64,000 nucleotides of DNA from Colwellia echini. Its GTDB lineage: Bacteria; Pseudomonadota; Gammaproteobacteria; Enterobacterales; Alteromonadaceae. Positions 27,786 to 37,294 of this stretch are shown piece by piece. How positions within the stretch are numbered: position 1 is the stretch's first letter; each line of letters begins with the position of its first letter. The notes under the pieces are model-generated. The model was not told the origin of the DNA. It saw only the letters and a list, made by a program, of their open reading frames with translations, and ran no database searches. The stretch is taken from contig NZ_PJAI02000005.1 in NCBI RefSeq assembly GCF_002843355.2, positions 128,530 to 192,529 of the forward strand, read 5' to 3'. The translations under genes were made by a program, and so were the position numbers.

Positions 27786-28024
27786 CATAGGTAAAATAGC
27801 CAAAAACAAACCAACGATTCCGTTAATCAACTGTTATTACTGTATAAATCACGAAAACCTCCATATTTCAACAAGTATGGATGTGCGGTATTTGGTGGTA
27901 TAAAAAACGCTAAATACAGAAGTAATTAGCGCTTTATATTGGGTAAACATTTTATTTAACCTGAGAAGGAATGAATAGCTTTACTGTGTAATATTGCTTC
28001 TCCAGTTTTTGGTTATTAATTTTG

Positions 28025-29932
28025 TTATTTGGTTTTTCTTCGTGAAAATAATACCAAGCTAGAAAATAAAATAACTAACCAATTGATTGTGCCAGCAGAG
28101 CTATCCTTATTGGTATCGCTTGCTTCCTTAGGCGTCTCATCAACAATTGGAGCGTCAGGCGTCTCATCAACAATCGGAGCGTCAGGCGTTTCATCAACAA
28201 TCGGAGCGTCAGGCGTTTCATCAACAATAGGTACAGAATCCCCATCAATTATGACAACGATCGTTTCTTCTTGTTCACCATTAACTGCTGTCGCGATAAT
28301 ATCAACCGTTCCCGCAGCCAAAGCAAATAATTTACCGCGGTTATTCACATAAGCTTTAGTTTCATCACTTGATTGCCAATTAATATATTGGTTACTCGCA
28401 TTGGCTGGCATTATAACAACATCTAACTGAAGCGTTTCGCCAATAGCCATTGTGGCGTTATTTTCAGTTTTTATATCAGTAATATTGACAAAGTTTCCTG
28501 TGATTTTATCTAACATTACATTATCAATATAAATAGTGCTATTGCCGTTTAATGCTGCAGATTTATCGACAATTACTTGCATATTATCGTTAGGGCCAGA
28601 GGCAGATATTCGGTTAATATTTTCTGTTACTGTTATCCAGCGATCACGAGGTAGTGAGCTAATATCAAAGGTATGTGTACTCTCAGGTTGTCCGAGTTTA
28701 ATGGTGATGTCTTTTATCGAACTGTTATTTTCCACAAAAATGTCTAACGAAAGTAAATAATTGCCCGGTGTTGTTTCAATAGAGCCCTGAGGTGATGTCG
28801 CTATAATATCGGCGTTTAATGCGCCGGTATGCGACAGCTTTAAACTTTTTCGACCAGTAGAATATTTAAAATCAGGATAACCTGTAATGGCAACATTCGC
28901 GTCAGACATCGTCCATCTTTTTCTGTATGCTCCTGGTTTCTCGGGTTTTGCTAAATCGAAAATATCCTTACCGTTCATCGCGATAGCACCTTCAAAACCA
29001 AAGAAAGCTTTGTCAATGGCATAATTATTTGGTTTTTGCCAAACTCGCACGTATTCCACTTCAAAATCTACTGGTGGCGATAAGTCTTGTTGAGTTGGCA
29101 CTCCCATCCAGTCAAAAACTTCAGAGTCGAACCACATATCCATCCGGTTATTTAACAACCATTTATCGCCTAAACAATCTAACGGTGTGCCATTGGCAGA
29201 AAGATTGGTTTGATTATCGGTGCTAGCACATCCTGCGGGTCCTTGTTGTGCGCTATAAAGCTTCTTACCTTCAAGATATACGGTATAACTATCTTCGGTC
29301 CATTCAAGCCCATAGGTAGCAAATTTGTCAGCAACACGGAAACCTAAAGGAAATTGATGATAATAAATTTTATTTTTATTTTGTGGCGCAGGCCTATCGA
29401 TTCGCCAATCATGAATAGACGTCCAAATTCTTGACTCAGGTGCTTTATTACCGCCAACTTTGGTTACCTTGCCAAAATGTTCAAAAACATCAAGTTCAGC
29501 GTCTTCACCAGTGAACCAAAAAGCACCAGACATTGGAGCATCAGGTACTTTAACCTTAACTTCCATGTAACCATATATAAAACTTTTATGATGAATAATG
29601 CCCGCAGAAGTCATATCTTTATAGCCGTCGGCAAAGTCAAAATCAGGCTCCCATTGAGTCTTTATTTTTAATTTCCCGTCTTCAATGCGCACATTATGCG
29701 GTGCATATTGTGCCCCCCGCCCTTTCCAGTAATTAGATGTTTCACCTAGGGCGTGCCACTTACTTTCATCTAGTGTAGTGCCGTTGAATTCATCGGTGAA
29801 TGTTTCATTTAGTATCCATCCACTGGTATTCTCAGGATCAGACAATGGCATGGCTAGTTCGGCCGCTATGCTCGCGGTAGAAATGAGTATAGGGGCAGAC
29901 AAGCCGAGTAACGCTTTTGCTTTAAGTTTCAT
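28025..29932 (-). CDS. GH16 enzyme with Ig-like domain and C-terminal membrane sorting tail (furcellaranase/kappa-carrageenase type)
   Basis: This 635-residue protein has a Sec signal peptide (MKLKAKALLGLSAPI..., cleavage near SIAA). The GH16 domain (about 30-310) has E146-L-D148-V-F-E151. A beta-sandwich (about 330-475) follows, then a Big_2 Ig-like domain (about 475-560). Next are four copies of VDETPDAPI or variants, and finally a hydrophobic helix with a basic end (INWLVILFSSLVLFSRRK). The tail resembles GlyGly-CTERM-type sorting signals processed by rhombosortase, or may simply anchor the protein. The opening MPLSDPENTSGW is like that of the GH16 at 32.0 kb, suggesting a shared subfamily. 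It is the last gene of the 36.5-28.0 kb operon. Confidence 0.88.
   Translation of the reverse strand: MKLKAKALLGLSAPILISTASIAAELAMPLSDPENTSGWILNETFTDEFNGTTLDESKWHALGETSNYWKGRGAQYAPHNVRIEDGKLKIKTQWEPDFDFADGYKDMTSAGIIHHKSFIYGYMEVKVKVPDAPMSGAFWFTGEDAELDVFEHFGKVTKVGGNKAPESRIWTSIHDWRIDRPAPQNKNKIYYHQFPLGFRVADKFATYGLEWTEDSYTVYLEGKKLYSAQQGPAGCASTDNQTNLSANGTPLDCLGDKWLLNNRMDMWFDSEVFDWMGVPTQQDLSPPVDFEVEYVRVWQKPNNYAIDKAFFGFEGAIAMNGKDIFDLAKPEKPGAYRKRWTMSDANVAITGYPDFKYSTGRKSLKLSHTGALNADIIATSPQGSIETTPGNYLLSLDIFVENNSSIKDITIKLGQPESTHTFDISSLPRDRWITVTENINRISASGPNDNMQVIVDKSAALNGNSTIYIDNVMLDKITGNFVNITDIKTENNATMAIGETLQLDVVIMPANASNQYINWQSSDETKAYVNNRGKLFALAAGTVDIIATAVNGEQEETIVVIIDGDSVPIVDETPDAPIVDETPDAPIVDETPDAPIVDETPKEASDTNKDSSAGTINWLVILFSSLVLFSRRKTK
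28127..28232. repeat. 27-bp coding tandem repeat (VDETPDAPI)
   Basis: Four near-identical 27-bp units encode an acidic proline-rich linker in the GH16/Big_2 protein just before its membrane tail. Confidence 0.85.
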
Positions 29933-29994
29933 AATGATCTCTTTATTTAATTTTTATTATCTGAATCGCTGAATTTAGTTATTTAACTCAAACA

Positions 29995-31977
29995 TTAGTT
30001 AATAGTGATGTATTGATTAACTTGCTTAGGGGTGAGCTTAACTTTCTCACCGTTTGTCCATGTAACAGTAACGTCATCAACCTCGTCACATTCCCCTAAC
30101 CCAAATAACAAATCATTATTATAAGTAACGGCAAATGACGACGAAGTATTGCCTACTTCACGCGTTTGGATTCGGCCACAGGCATTAACTGTTACTTTAG
30201 TGCCAAACAAATCAGCTTTTTCAACGGGCGACATACCCACCGTAATACCGATATAGTTGTTGTTTGATATGGTTTCGGTATGATTTTCAAATAAGTGCCA
30301 TTTTCCACGTTCATTAGCAAAAATAAGGTCAAAATCACCATCTTTATCGTAATCAATCACTTCTGCACCTGAACCAGTTGCACCTAAATCTGTTGAAATA
30401 GCGCCGTGATCCTCAACCAATGTATAAGATTTACCCGCATTGTTCATATACAGATACTGGGTAACTTCTTTTGACATATCGCCATAACGCATAAAAAATA
30501 AATCAGTCCAACCATCGTTATTAAAATCAGCAGCTAACGCACTTGTTGTTTGCTCATTAATATCAATACCCATCGCTGCCGTTACATCAAAAAATTTCCC
30601 ACCTCTATTTTCTAATAACATTGCAGGCAGTGCTTCATCTTTTGTTGTCACTGGTGTTGATATCACATTATTGATAACACCGGCGGTTGCTGAGCTGGTT
30701 TGACTACAAATTCGCCAATGGTTATTACCCACATAGCCAATATATAAACCTGGCTTGCTGTCTTTAGGTAAATTGTTCATTTTTACGCCTTTAACACATA
30801 AGTCTTCAGGCCAACCGAACGATTCACTCGCGGTTAATTTAATGCTACTACTGCCACTTCGGTCTAAATCGTAAGAGGTGTTTATTGCGGGGTCTTTTAA
30901 ATTTAGTAAGCGCTTATCTTTACCTACATAAACATCAAAATCAGGATAGGCCATTTGCAAGTTTTCGAGAAAAAAGTCACCGTCTATAATGATATCTTCG
31001 AGCTGAAGAGGTTGAAAACGTGAGAAAAATGCAAAACGTTTGGTTGCTGCATCATAATAGGTTTCAGGCTCAAATTGATGCTCAGCTCTGCTAATTGCCA
31101 AATCTAAATCACCGTCACCATCAAAATCAAGCTGCGATATAGCACTAACATCGGAAGTGTTTTTTAATGTGCCGAATACTTCATCAGTCACATCCGAAAA
31201 GGTATAACCCTCCCCGCCTGCTATCGCTACCATGCGTTTACCACCAAATACTAATATGTCTGACTGACCATCGCCGTTAAAATCAGTAATAGATGAGCGG
31301 TAACTTAAACGATCGCTAAAAGGTAAGTTACCTTCAAAGACAAACTCACCTGTTCCCGAGTTGCTATAAAAGTGATTTGCCCCATTTTCAAATTGTTCTG
31401 GGGTTGCAAAACCGGTAACAAATAAATCTGAATTACCGTCATTATTGGCGTCAAAAACCTTTACTGAGCGCCCTCTACCTTTTTCAAAATGTTCTAAAGG
31501 ATTGCCGCCAGTAAATTGCCTGTCTTTTGTTATTTCAAAATGTTTAGGTTTTCTAGGATTACCTCCATTACCGCCACCTTGCGCAATAACCACTTCGACT
31601 AATCCATCTTTATCAAAGTCAGCAATGGCAGTGCCATGCATATCGCCGTTAATTAACGTGGATGGCTCGGTAAAGGTGCCTCCTTCATTCCAGTAAATAA
31701 AGACTTTATGGGCATGTTCTGTTAATAAAAGGTCTTGGTAGCCGTTACCATCTAGATCACCAACTATCGCAACGTCCCACTTGCGTCTACCTCTATCTTC
31801 TACAGGTAATACCCCTGATGTTTCAGTAAACAGGGTGGTTGGATTAACTTGTTTTATTTGGCTATTTGGTTTTAAAGCCTCTGACTTATCAACCGTGGTA
31901 CAGCCACTTAAACTAGCTATAGCGCAGTATAAAGCGACAGTTGACGCTAATTTATTTTGCTTGAATGTATACATCAT
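29995..31977 (-). CDS. FG-GAP/VCBS repeat lipoprotein with UnbV (ASPIC) C-terminal domain
   Basis: This 660-residue protein has a lipobox LSGC near residue 27. It has a beta-propeller of FG-GAP repeats with calcium-binding DxDxDG loops (VGDLDGNGYQD, ADFDKDGLVE, DFNGDGQSD, DFDGDGDLD, DYDKDGDFD). A central insertion (about 320-440) with aromatic and cysteine residues interrupts the repeats. The last about 70 residues match the ASPIC/UnbV domain (VTVTWTNGEKVKLTP). Related proteins bind ligands or act as surface adhesins; no hydrolase motif is evident. It lies between two GH16 genes in one operon, so a glycan-binding or unrecognised lyase/hydrolase role is plausible. Confidence 0.85.
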   Translation of the reverse strand: MMYTFKQNKLASTVALYCAIASLSGCTTVDKSEALKPNSQIKQVNPTTLFTETSGVLPVEDRGRRKWDVAIVGDLDGNGYQDLLLTEHAHKVFIYWNEGGTFTEPSTLINGDMHGTAIADFDKDGLVEVVIAQGGGNGGNPRKPKHFEITKDRQFTGGNPLEHFEKGRGRSVKVFDANNDGNSDLFVTGFATPEQFENGANHFYSNSGTGEFVFEGNLPFSDRLSYRSSITDFNGDGQSDILVFGGKRMVAIAGGEGYTFSDVTDEVFGTLKNTSDVSAISQLDFDGDGDLDLAISRAEHQFEPETYYDAATKRFAFFSRFQPLQLEDIIIDGDFFLENLQMAYPDFDVYVGKDKRLLNLKDPAINTSYDLDRSGSSSIKLTASESFGWPEDLCVKGVKMNNLPKDSKPGLYIGYVGNNHWRICSQTSSATAGVINNVISTPVTTKDEALPAMLLENRGGKFFDVTAAMGIDINEQTTSALAADFNNDGWTDLFFMRYGDMSKEVTQYLYMNNAGKSYTLVEDHGAISTDLGATGSGAEVIDYDKDGDFDLIFANERGKWHLFENHTETISNNNYIGITVGMSPVEKADLFGTKVTVNACGRIQTREVGNTSSSFAVTYNNDLLFGLGECDEVDDVTVTWTNGEKVKLTPKQVNQYITIN

Positions 31978-32028
31978 AATTACGAAACCTTTTATCTATC
32001 AATTTATGCCAATAAAGACGATTGTGTT

Positions 32029-33171
32029 TTATTTTTCGAGTGCAATATTCTTAGTTTCTTGATTTGTTGAATTGCTTGTTGAATCACTCGTTTTTTGCCA
32101 AACTCTAACGTATTCAATTTCATAATCGACTACGCCATCATCTTTCTTGTCTGCTGGACTATTTACTTCAAGTTCGGCTTTACTTTTAGGATAACCAACC
32201 CAAGGAAATACTTCTTGATCTAACCATAGGTTAATTGGCACGGTAGCAACATAGCCATCGTAATCTGCTGGGACATCTCTATTTTCTTTCGCCCAAGCCG
32301 TCACTTCTTCTGCGCTAACTTGCGAGAAAAGTTTACCGTCAATAAAATATTTTACTCCTTGCTCATTCCATTCAATTCCATAGATGTGAAAGGCGTCAGC
32401 AACTCTGAAACCTAAATCTTTTCTTTCGGTATAGCTTGGTTTACCGCGAAGTGTTTGCCAGTCACGAATTGACCACCAAATTTGTCGGTCTAGGTGTTCT
32501 TTACCGGGTTCGCTGTGATAACCAAGTAATTCAAAGAAATCGAATTCAACTCCCTTCCCCATTGACCAAAATGCACTGGTTACCTCAGCATCTGCTGCTT
32601 TACTTTTTATTTCTATGTAGCCATATTTAAATTCTTTACGAGAAATAATGCAGGCGGTAGTTATATTGGCGTAAGGCATAGCTTCGCCAAAAACAGGTTT
32701 ATGGACTTCTTTAATGAACGGGAAGTCTGGCTCCCAACGGGTTTCAAGTACAAGCTTACCATCTTCTAAACGGTAATTACGGCCTGAAAACTGCGAAGGG
32801 GCGCGACCAGTCCAAACCTTTTTATTTGGCTTATCAGGATGTTTATATTCTGGTTTACCGTCTTTAAATTTACCGACGATATACCAACGATCTTCATCGA
32901 GTACGTCTGCTTCAAACTCGTCACTTACTACTGTGTTATAGGTCCATTGACCAGTATTTTCAGGATCAGAAAATGGAAATACGGCTGGTGCAGTGTTCTG
33001 GCTAGTTAAGTGGGGAGTTAATTTTTTTGTTTCTACAGCGTTATTACCCGTGCTACAAGCGACTAACAATACGGTGCTAAGTACAAAAGTAGAAACGGCG
33101 AATAGATTGTTTGATCTTAAATTACTTCTAGATATATTTTCAGATGTGCTTTTAGGTGTTTTTTTAAACAT
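32029..33171 (-). CDS. GH16 lipoprotein (furcellaranase/kappa-carrageenase type)
   Basis: This 380-residue protein has a long positively charged N-region, then a lipoprotein signal (LLVAC). The GH16 domain carries E209-F-D211-F-F-E214. The segment FSDPENTGQW and a long loop rich in Asp/Lys are shared with the GH16 at 28.0 kb. The C-terminal strand EIEYVRVWQK is typical. The two are probably paralogues of different specificity: one anchored by lipid, one by a C-terminal tail. The enzyme should act at the outer membrane. It is separated from the sulfatase upstream by a perfect hairpin. Confidence 0.88.
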   Translation of the reverse strand: MFKKTPKSTSENISRSNLRSNNLFAVSTFVLSTVLLVACSTGNNAVETKKLTPHLTSQNTAPAVFPFSDPENTGQWTYNTVVSDEFEADVLDEDRWYIVGKFKDGKPEYKHPDKPNKKVWTGRAPSQFSGRNYRLEDGKLVLETRWEPDFPFIKEVHKPVFGEAMPYANITTACIISRKEFKYGYIEIKSKAADAEVTSAFWSMGKGVEFDFFELLGYHSEPGKEHLDRQIWWSIRDWQTLRGKPSYTERKDLGFRVADAFHIYGIEWNEQGVKYFIDGKLFSQVSAEEVTAWAKENRDVPADYDGYVATVPINLWLDQEVFPWVGYPKSKAELEVNSPADKKDDGVVDYEIEYVRVWQKTSDSTSNSTNQETKNIALEK

Positions 33172-33204
33172 AGGAGGTTACTCGGTGAGAGGTTTACCAA
33201 GGTT

Positions 33205-33242
33205 ATTATCCTCTTAACTGTTACAAACAGTTAAGAGGATAA
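33205..33242. promoter_or_regulatory. Intra-operon perfect hairpin (sulfatase / GH16 junction)
   Basis: About 16-bp perfect arms (TATCCTCTTAACTGTT and its complement) lie between the sulfatase stop and the GH16 start, without a T tract. This is more likely an mRNA-stability or processing element than a terminator. Confidence 0.6.
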
Positions 33243-33294
33243 AGTACACCGCAAAGTGTGGTTATGCAGTATGTACTTATTAATAGCCAACTTA

Positions 33295-34779
33295 TTAGTG
33301 CACGTTTAACTCATTATCGGCTTTATCTTTTAAGCTAAAGGTTTCGCCAAATCTTGGCATAGCTTTTTCTCGCCATAACGTACCTTCGGCATGAATATGA
33401 AACCATGCAGGTTGAGAGTTAGTCCAACTCCACATTTCCATTTCAGCTACCATTTCTCTAACAACAAGTGGGTACTCTTTACTTAAATCGTTACTTTCAC
33501 TACTGTCTATTTCAACATCAAATAATTGCCATTTGTTGCCGCTGACATTGACAATTTTCCAGTTGTCTTTGCGAGCTGCAGCTTCAGAAAATCCATTACG
33601 GTGTCTAACGGCATAAATCATTTCACCAGGTCTTGGGTTAGTACCAGCGATTAAACTTGATGTAATGTTTTTACCGTCTAACTTTTTATTCTTAGGTATT
33701 TCAGCGCCAGCTAGTTCAGCAAACGTTGGATATAAATCTAAAGTAGAAATAGGGAAGGTAAATGTTTCACCTTTAGGTATTTTTTTCGGCCAATGGAAAA
33801 ACATGGGTGTTCTATACCCCCCTTCTAATACACTACCTTTGCGGCCTCTTAACGGATAATTGTTGGCACCAAGATTTGGCTTACCACCGTTATCACTGAA
33901 GAATACAATTAATGTATTCTCGTATTGCCCAGTGTCTTTTAATGTTTGTACAATTTCCTTAACACCACGGTCTACCGCATAAACCATACCTGCGTAGGTT
34001 TTACGTTTTTTATCTTTAATATCTGGAAATTGAGCCATATCTTCTTCTTTTGCTTGCATAGGCGAATGCGGTGCGTTGTAAGCTAAGTATAAAAAGAATG
34101 GTTGGTCTTTATCCGAAGCCGAGTCTTTTATAAAATCAACCGCTTGTCCAGATAAAGCATCAGTGAGATATTCGTTTACATCCACCTCTTTTCCATTGTA
34201 TTCAAGCGGTCTAAGGTAATGAAATATTGAATGATTTAAACCTTGCTTACGTTGCTTTTCGTACTGTGGTTTAAATTGACTTGGAAAGTAATCGTGGCCA
34301 CCATTTAAGAAGCCGTAAAAATCATCGAAGCCTCTATTATTTGGATGAAAGTCCCCATCTTCACCCAAATGCCATTTACCGATAGCACCGGTGTGATAAC
34401 CTGCGTCTTGTAAAACCTCACTAATGAATACTTCAGAGGTTGGAATACCCAAACCGCCTGAGCGATCACTTGTAGGTAAGTTAAACTGTGATCCAAATTT
34501 ATGAGGATATCTTCCGGTCATAATTCCTGCGCGGCTTGGGCCACAGAATGGATGAGCATTGTAAGCGGCAGTCATCATAGTGCCATCTTCCGCCAACTGA
34601 TCTAAACTTGGTGTTTTTATATCTGGCGAGCCGTTAAATCCAACATCTGCGTAACCCATATCATCGGTTAAAATAACCAAAATATTAGGGCGTTCATTTG
34701 CTGTGCTCGCTATAGTTACCTGACTTGCAATTAAACAGGTACAAGCTAAAACGATCTTACTTAATGATAATTTTTTCAT
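33295..34779 (-). CDS. S1 formylglycine sulfatase, secreted
   Basis: This 494-residue protein has a Sec signal peptide (MKKLSLSKIVLACTCLIASQVTIA). The signature is C79-G-P-S-R followed by AGIMTGRYPHKFG. Metal sites are in LTDDMGYADVG and FFSDNGGK, and AIGKWHLGEDG is conserved. It is more similar in its N-terminal core to the sulfatase at 15.5 kb than to the CSPSR pair. Substrate is presumably a sulfated galactan oligosaccharide. It lies 111 bp downstream of another sulfatase gene, in the same operon, with a hairpin in the gap. Confidence 0.92.
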   Translation of the reverse strand: MKKLSLSKIVLACTCLIASQVTIASTANERPNILVILTDDMGYADVGFNGSPDIKTPSLDQLAEDGTMMTAAYNAHPFCGPSRAGIMTGRYPHKFGSQFNLPTSDRSGGLGIPTSEVFISEVLQDAGYHTGAIGKWHLGEDGDFHPNNRGFDDFYGFLNGGHDYFPSQFKPQYEKQRKQGLNHSIFHYLRPLEYNGKEVDVNEYLTDALSGQAVDFIKDSASDKDQPFFLYLAYNAPHSPMQAKEEDMAQFPDIKDKKRKTYAGMVYAVDRGVKEIVQTLKDTGQYENTLIVFFSDNGGKPNLGANNYPLRGRKGSVLEGGYRTPMFFHWPKKIPKGETFTFPISTLDLYPTFAELAGAEIPKNKKLDGKNITSSLIAGTNPRPGEMIYAVRHRNGFSEAAARKDNWKIVNVSGNKWQLFDVEIDSSESNDLSKEYPLVVREMVAEMEMWSWTNSQPAWFHIHAEGTLWREKAMPRFGETFSLKDKADNELNVH

Positions 34780-34827
34780 CGTGTTTTACCTAAAAAGTTG
34801 TACTTATTGTATTTCGTTGATTATTGG

Positions 34828-34859
34828 CTTACGGCTTTAAATGAAATTAAAGCCGTAAG
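34828..34859. promoter_or_regulatory. Intra-operon perfect hairpin (sulfatase / sulfatase junction)
   Basis: 13-bp perfect arms (CTTACGGCTTTAA and its complement) with a 6-nt loop and no T tract, in the 111-bp gap between two sulfatase genes. Confidence 0.6.
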
Positions 34860-34890
34860 GATTAATACTTATAATTTAGTAGCCTGTGAA

Positions 34891-36504
34891 TTAAAGTAAT
34901 CCACGTGCTTTCATATGATGACGAAATTTGTCTACGGAAGGATCGTCAACTCTAACAAGTTCTTGTTCGAGTAATACCACCATCTCTTGTAATTGTTTAC
35001 GGTATTTCTTATTGTTAATTTCGTTATTTTTTTCAATAGGATCTTTAACCAAGTCGTAAAATTCATCTCGACTATCGCCTGGGTTCCATACAAATTTCAT
35101 TTCAGGTGTTCTGATCGCTCTAATACCAAACCAAGAGCCGTTATACCATTCGTATGCATAAAGCGCTGAATCTACTTTACCTTTATCTGCTGCATCACCT
35201 TCAGTCATAAGTGGTAGTAAAGTTCTGCCATCAATATCATCTCCAAGTGGCAATCCCATAATATCGGAAAGGGTTGGTGCAATATCAATAATAGATACTT
35301 GACGATTAACCGTTTTATTTTTTTGATGTGGTGACTTGATAAGTAACGGCATACGCATTAATTCATCATAAGCATAAGGTCCTTTGTCATAAAGACCGTG
35401 CTCACCTAACATACTGCCTTGATCGCCGACTAAAATAACGGTTAGATCATCATACATGCCTTCTTCTTTAGCTGTTTCTAGTAGGTCGCCAACAATACGG
35501 TCAACCATTGCGATCGCGCCATAGTAAAACGCGCGTGATTTTCGCCAATCTAAATCACTCATATGACCAACATCATGCCATGGCCACCATATTCCATCTT
35601 GCGCTAATGGTTTATTAACACGTGGAATTAAATGGTTTTCTGGTAGTTTAAGTGTTGTTGGGTCAAACATGCTCGCATAGGGTTCAGGTACACGATAAGC
35701 TGGGTGTGGCTGATTAAAACTTATAACCCCAAAAAACGGTCGTTTATCTTTGGCAGCTTGTTTTATCATGTCTTGCCCATAAACAACTTTTTTATAGGCT
35801 TCGGTATCTTCATAACCGCCTGGTAGTGTCATAAAGTATTCATGTTTCTCATTATTCTCGTCAAGCTTACCTTCATAGTATCCTTTCACTTGAGGCACTT
35901 TGTCATACGGAGTCCACTGACGACTAAAACGCTCTCTTGCTTCATGCCCTTGGCCTAGATCAATTTCAGCACCGCGCATTTTGGTACCTTGTGCACCTAA
36001 ATGCCATTTACCAACATAACCCACTAAGTAACCGGCCTCAGACGCTGCACGCATGATTCCGCCTTCTTTTGGATCAAGCTCTGATACACGTGAATGCCAT
36101 AGTTCAACGTTATCGTCTAAACCTGTTTTGTGGCCCCAACGACCGGTGAACATGGCTGCTCTTGAAGGAGAACACAGACCTGTAGTTGTCATTGCATTAT
36201 CAAATCGAACGGATTCTGCCGCTAAAGCGTCAATATTAGGTGTGTTAACTGGCCCATCACGATATGAAAAGGTATCAAAACGCATATCATCAAACATGAT
36301 TACCAATACATTCTCTGTAGGGGTATCTGCTTTTTTTGTGACTATTTTTTTACTTTCATCATTGCTATAAGCCAGTGGTGAAAATAAAACCGCAGCTAAA
36401 CTACTCATGGTTATAAACTTAACCAGTTTTGATATACCTGGACTGACATTTTGTTCGTCCAGTTCTATCTTTTGAAAATACTTTTGTTGAAAAAAAAGTT
36501 TCAT
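34891..36504 (-). CDS. S1 formylglycine sulfatase, secreted
   Basis: This 537-residue protein starts at an ATG preceded by AGGTGAAAC. An unusually long hydrophilic N-region of about 30 residues comes before the hydrophobic signal core (MSSLAAVLFSPLAYS). The signature is C111-S-P-S-R. It is a clear paralogue of the sulfatase at 10.8 kb over the whole length, differing mainly in the export signal: Sec-cleaved here, lipoprotein there. So the two may act on the same linkage in different compartments. It is the first gene of a five-gene unit (two sulfatases, GH16, FG-GAP, GH16), with the candidate operator 153 bp upstream. Confidence 0.92.
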   Translation of the reverse strand: MKLFFQQKYFQKIELDEQNVSPGISKLVKFITMSSLAAVLFSPLAYSNDESKKIVTKKADTPTENVLVIMFDDMRFDTFSYRDGPVNTPNIDALAAESVRFDNAMTTTGLCSPSRAAMFTGRWGHKTGLDDNVELWHSRVSELDPKEGGIMRAASEAGYLVGYVGKWHLGAQGTKMRGAEIDLGQGHEARERFSRQWTPYDKVPQVKGYYEGKLDENNEKHEYFMTLPGGYEDTEAYKKVVYGQDMIKQAAKDKRPFFGVISFNQPHPAYRVPEPYASMFDPTTLKLPENHLIPRVNKPLAQDGIWWPWHDVGHMSDLDWRKSRAFYYGAIAMVDRIVGDLLETAKEEGMYDDLTVILVGDQGSMLGEHGLYDKGPYAYDELMRMPLLIKSPHQKNKTVNRQVSIIDIAPTLSDIMGLPLGDDIDGRTLLPLMTEGDAADKGKVDSALYAYEWYNGSWFGIRAIRTPEMKFVWNPGDSRDEFYDLVKDPIEKNNEINNKKYRKQLQEMVVLLEQELVRVDDPSVDKFRHHMKARGLL

Positions 36505-36656
36505 GTTTCACCTTAAATATATGTTTTTTTTTGCTGAAATGAACTATTAAATTAGAAAGTAACCTTGATATAAATATTGCTAAATACGTTATTACTTTGT
36601 TATTACTTTAATGCTGTATGCAGATATTATACAAACTCAATTGATACAACATATAT

Positions 36657-36671
36657 AAACATATGATGTTT
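36657..36671. promoter_or_regulatory. Candidate PUL operator of the 36.5-28.0 kb operon
   Basis: Exact copy of the 15-bp core AAACATATGATGTTT, 153 bp upstream of the first sulfatase gene. Confidence 0.7.
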
Positions 36672-36896
36672 GCATGTGCAATGCTTAAATGCTCTAGTGT
36701 ATGTAAAGTTATGTAAACCAAAAAGTTTAAGTAGCCGTTAAATGATTTAACTTAACTGTAGGTCATGAATTTTATAAATAAAATTAAGCCATAAACTTAC
36801 TTTTCCACGCAATGATGAGAAGTTTATTCGTTATCAAACCTTCTTATGTGTTCAATAACATAAAAAAGCCTAAACGATGGGATTTGAAAATAAAAA

Positions 36897-36922
36897 AAAC
36901 GCCGTAGGGTTACTACGGCGAA
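36897..36922 (-). terminator. Third tandem terminator below the GH-A lipoprotein gene
   Basis: Stem CGCCGTAG / CTACGGCG followed on the minus strand by a run of eight T. Same stem family as those at 37012 and 37250. Confidence 0.75.
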
Positions 36923-37011
36923 ACACAAACGTATACTACTATTACGTGTGAGAAAGGAATAGATAATCGGTTTGTTCAATAATTGATATTAAACATACAC
37001 AATTGGTAAAA

Positions 37012-37037
37012 AAATGCCGCAGGTTCACTACGGCGAA
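37012..37037 (-). terminator. Second tandem terminator below the GH-A lipoprotein gene
   Basis: Imperfect stem CGCCGTAGTGAACCTGCGGCA followed by seven T on the minus strand. No other feature is seen in the flanking 36.7-37.3 kb stretch. Confidence 0.65.
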
Positions 37038-37244
37038 AAAACGTTCTCTGTAATAACAGTTCACGTTTGGTCGGGAATAGTAATTAATATCAATTGAATT
37101 AATAAATCACCCATCATCAAATAGGATAAAGAATTAGTTTATGCATTATGTTCAATAGCTAGCTATTAATAAATCACGCACTTTGCACTTGAATAATTAT
37201 CTTTCTTGAATGCTGAACAATCTTTATTTCATTTATTTTGAGTT

Positions 37245-37282
37245 CTAAAAAAGACGCCATAGTTTTGCTACGGCGTCAAACA
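37245..37282 (-). terminator. First tandem terminator below the GH-A lipoprotein gene
   Basis: Stem GACGCCGTAG / CTATGGCGTC followed by TTTTTT on the minus strand, 13 bp after the stop codon. Confidence 0.8.
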
Positions 37283-37294
37283 AATCACAATATA

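Noticed and set aside
26219-33171. Assigning exact EC activities (kappa-carrageenase, beta-porphyranase, furcellaranase) to individual GH16 genes
   Set aside because: The ExDxxE motif proves GH16, but subfamily specificity needs alignment and assays that cannot be done by eye.
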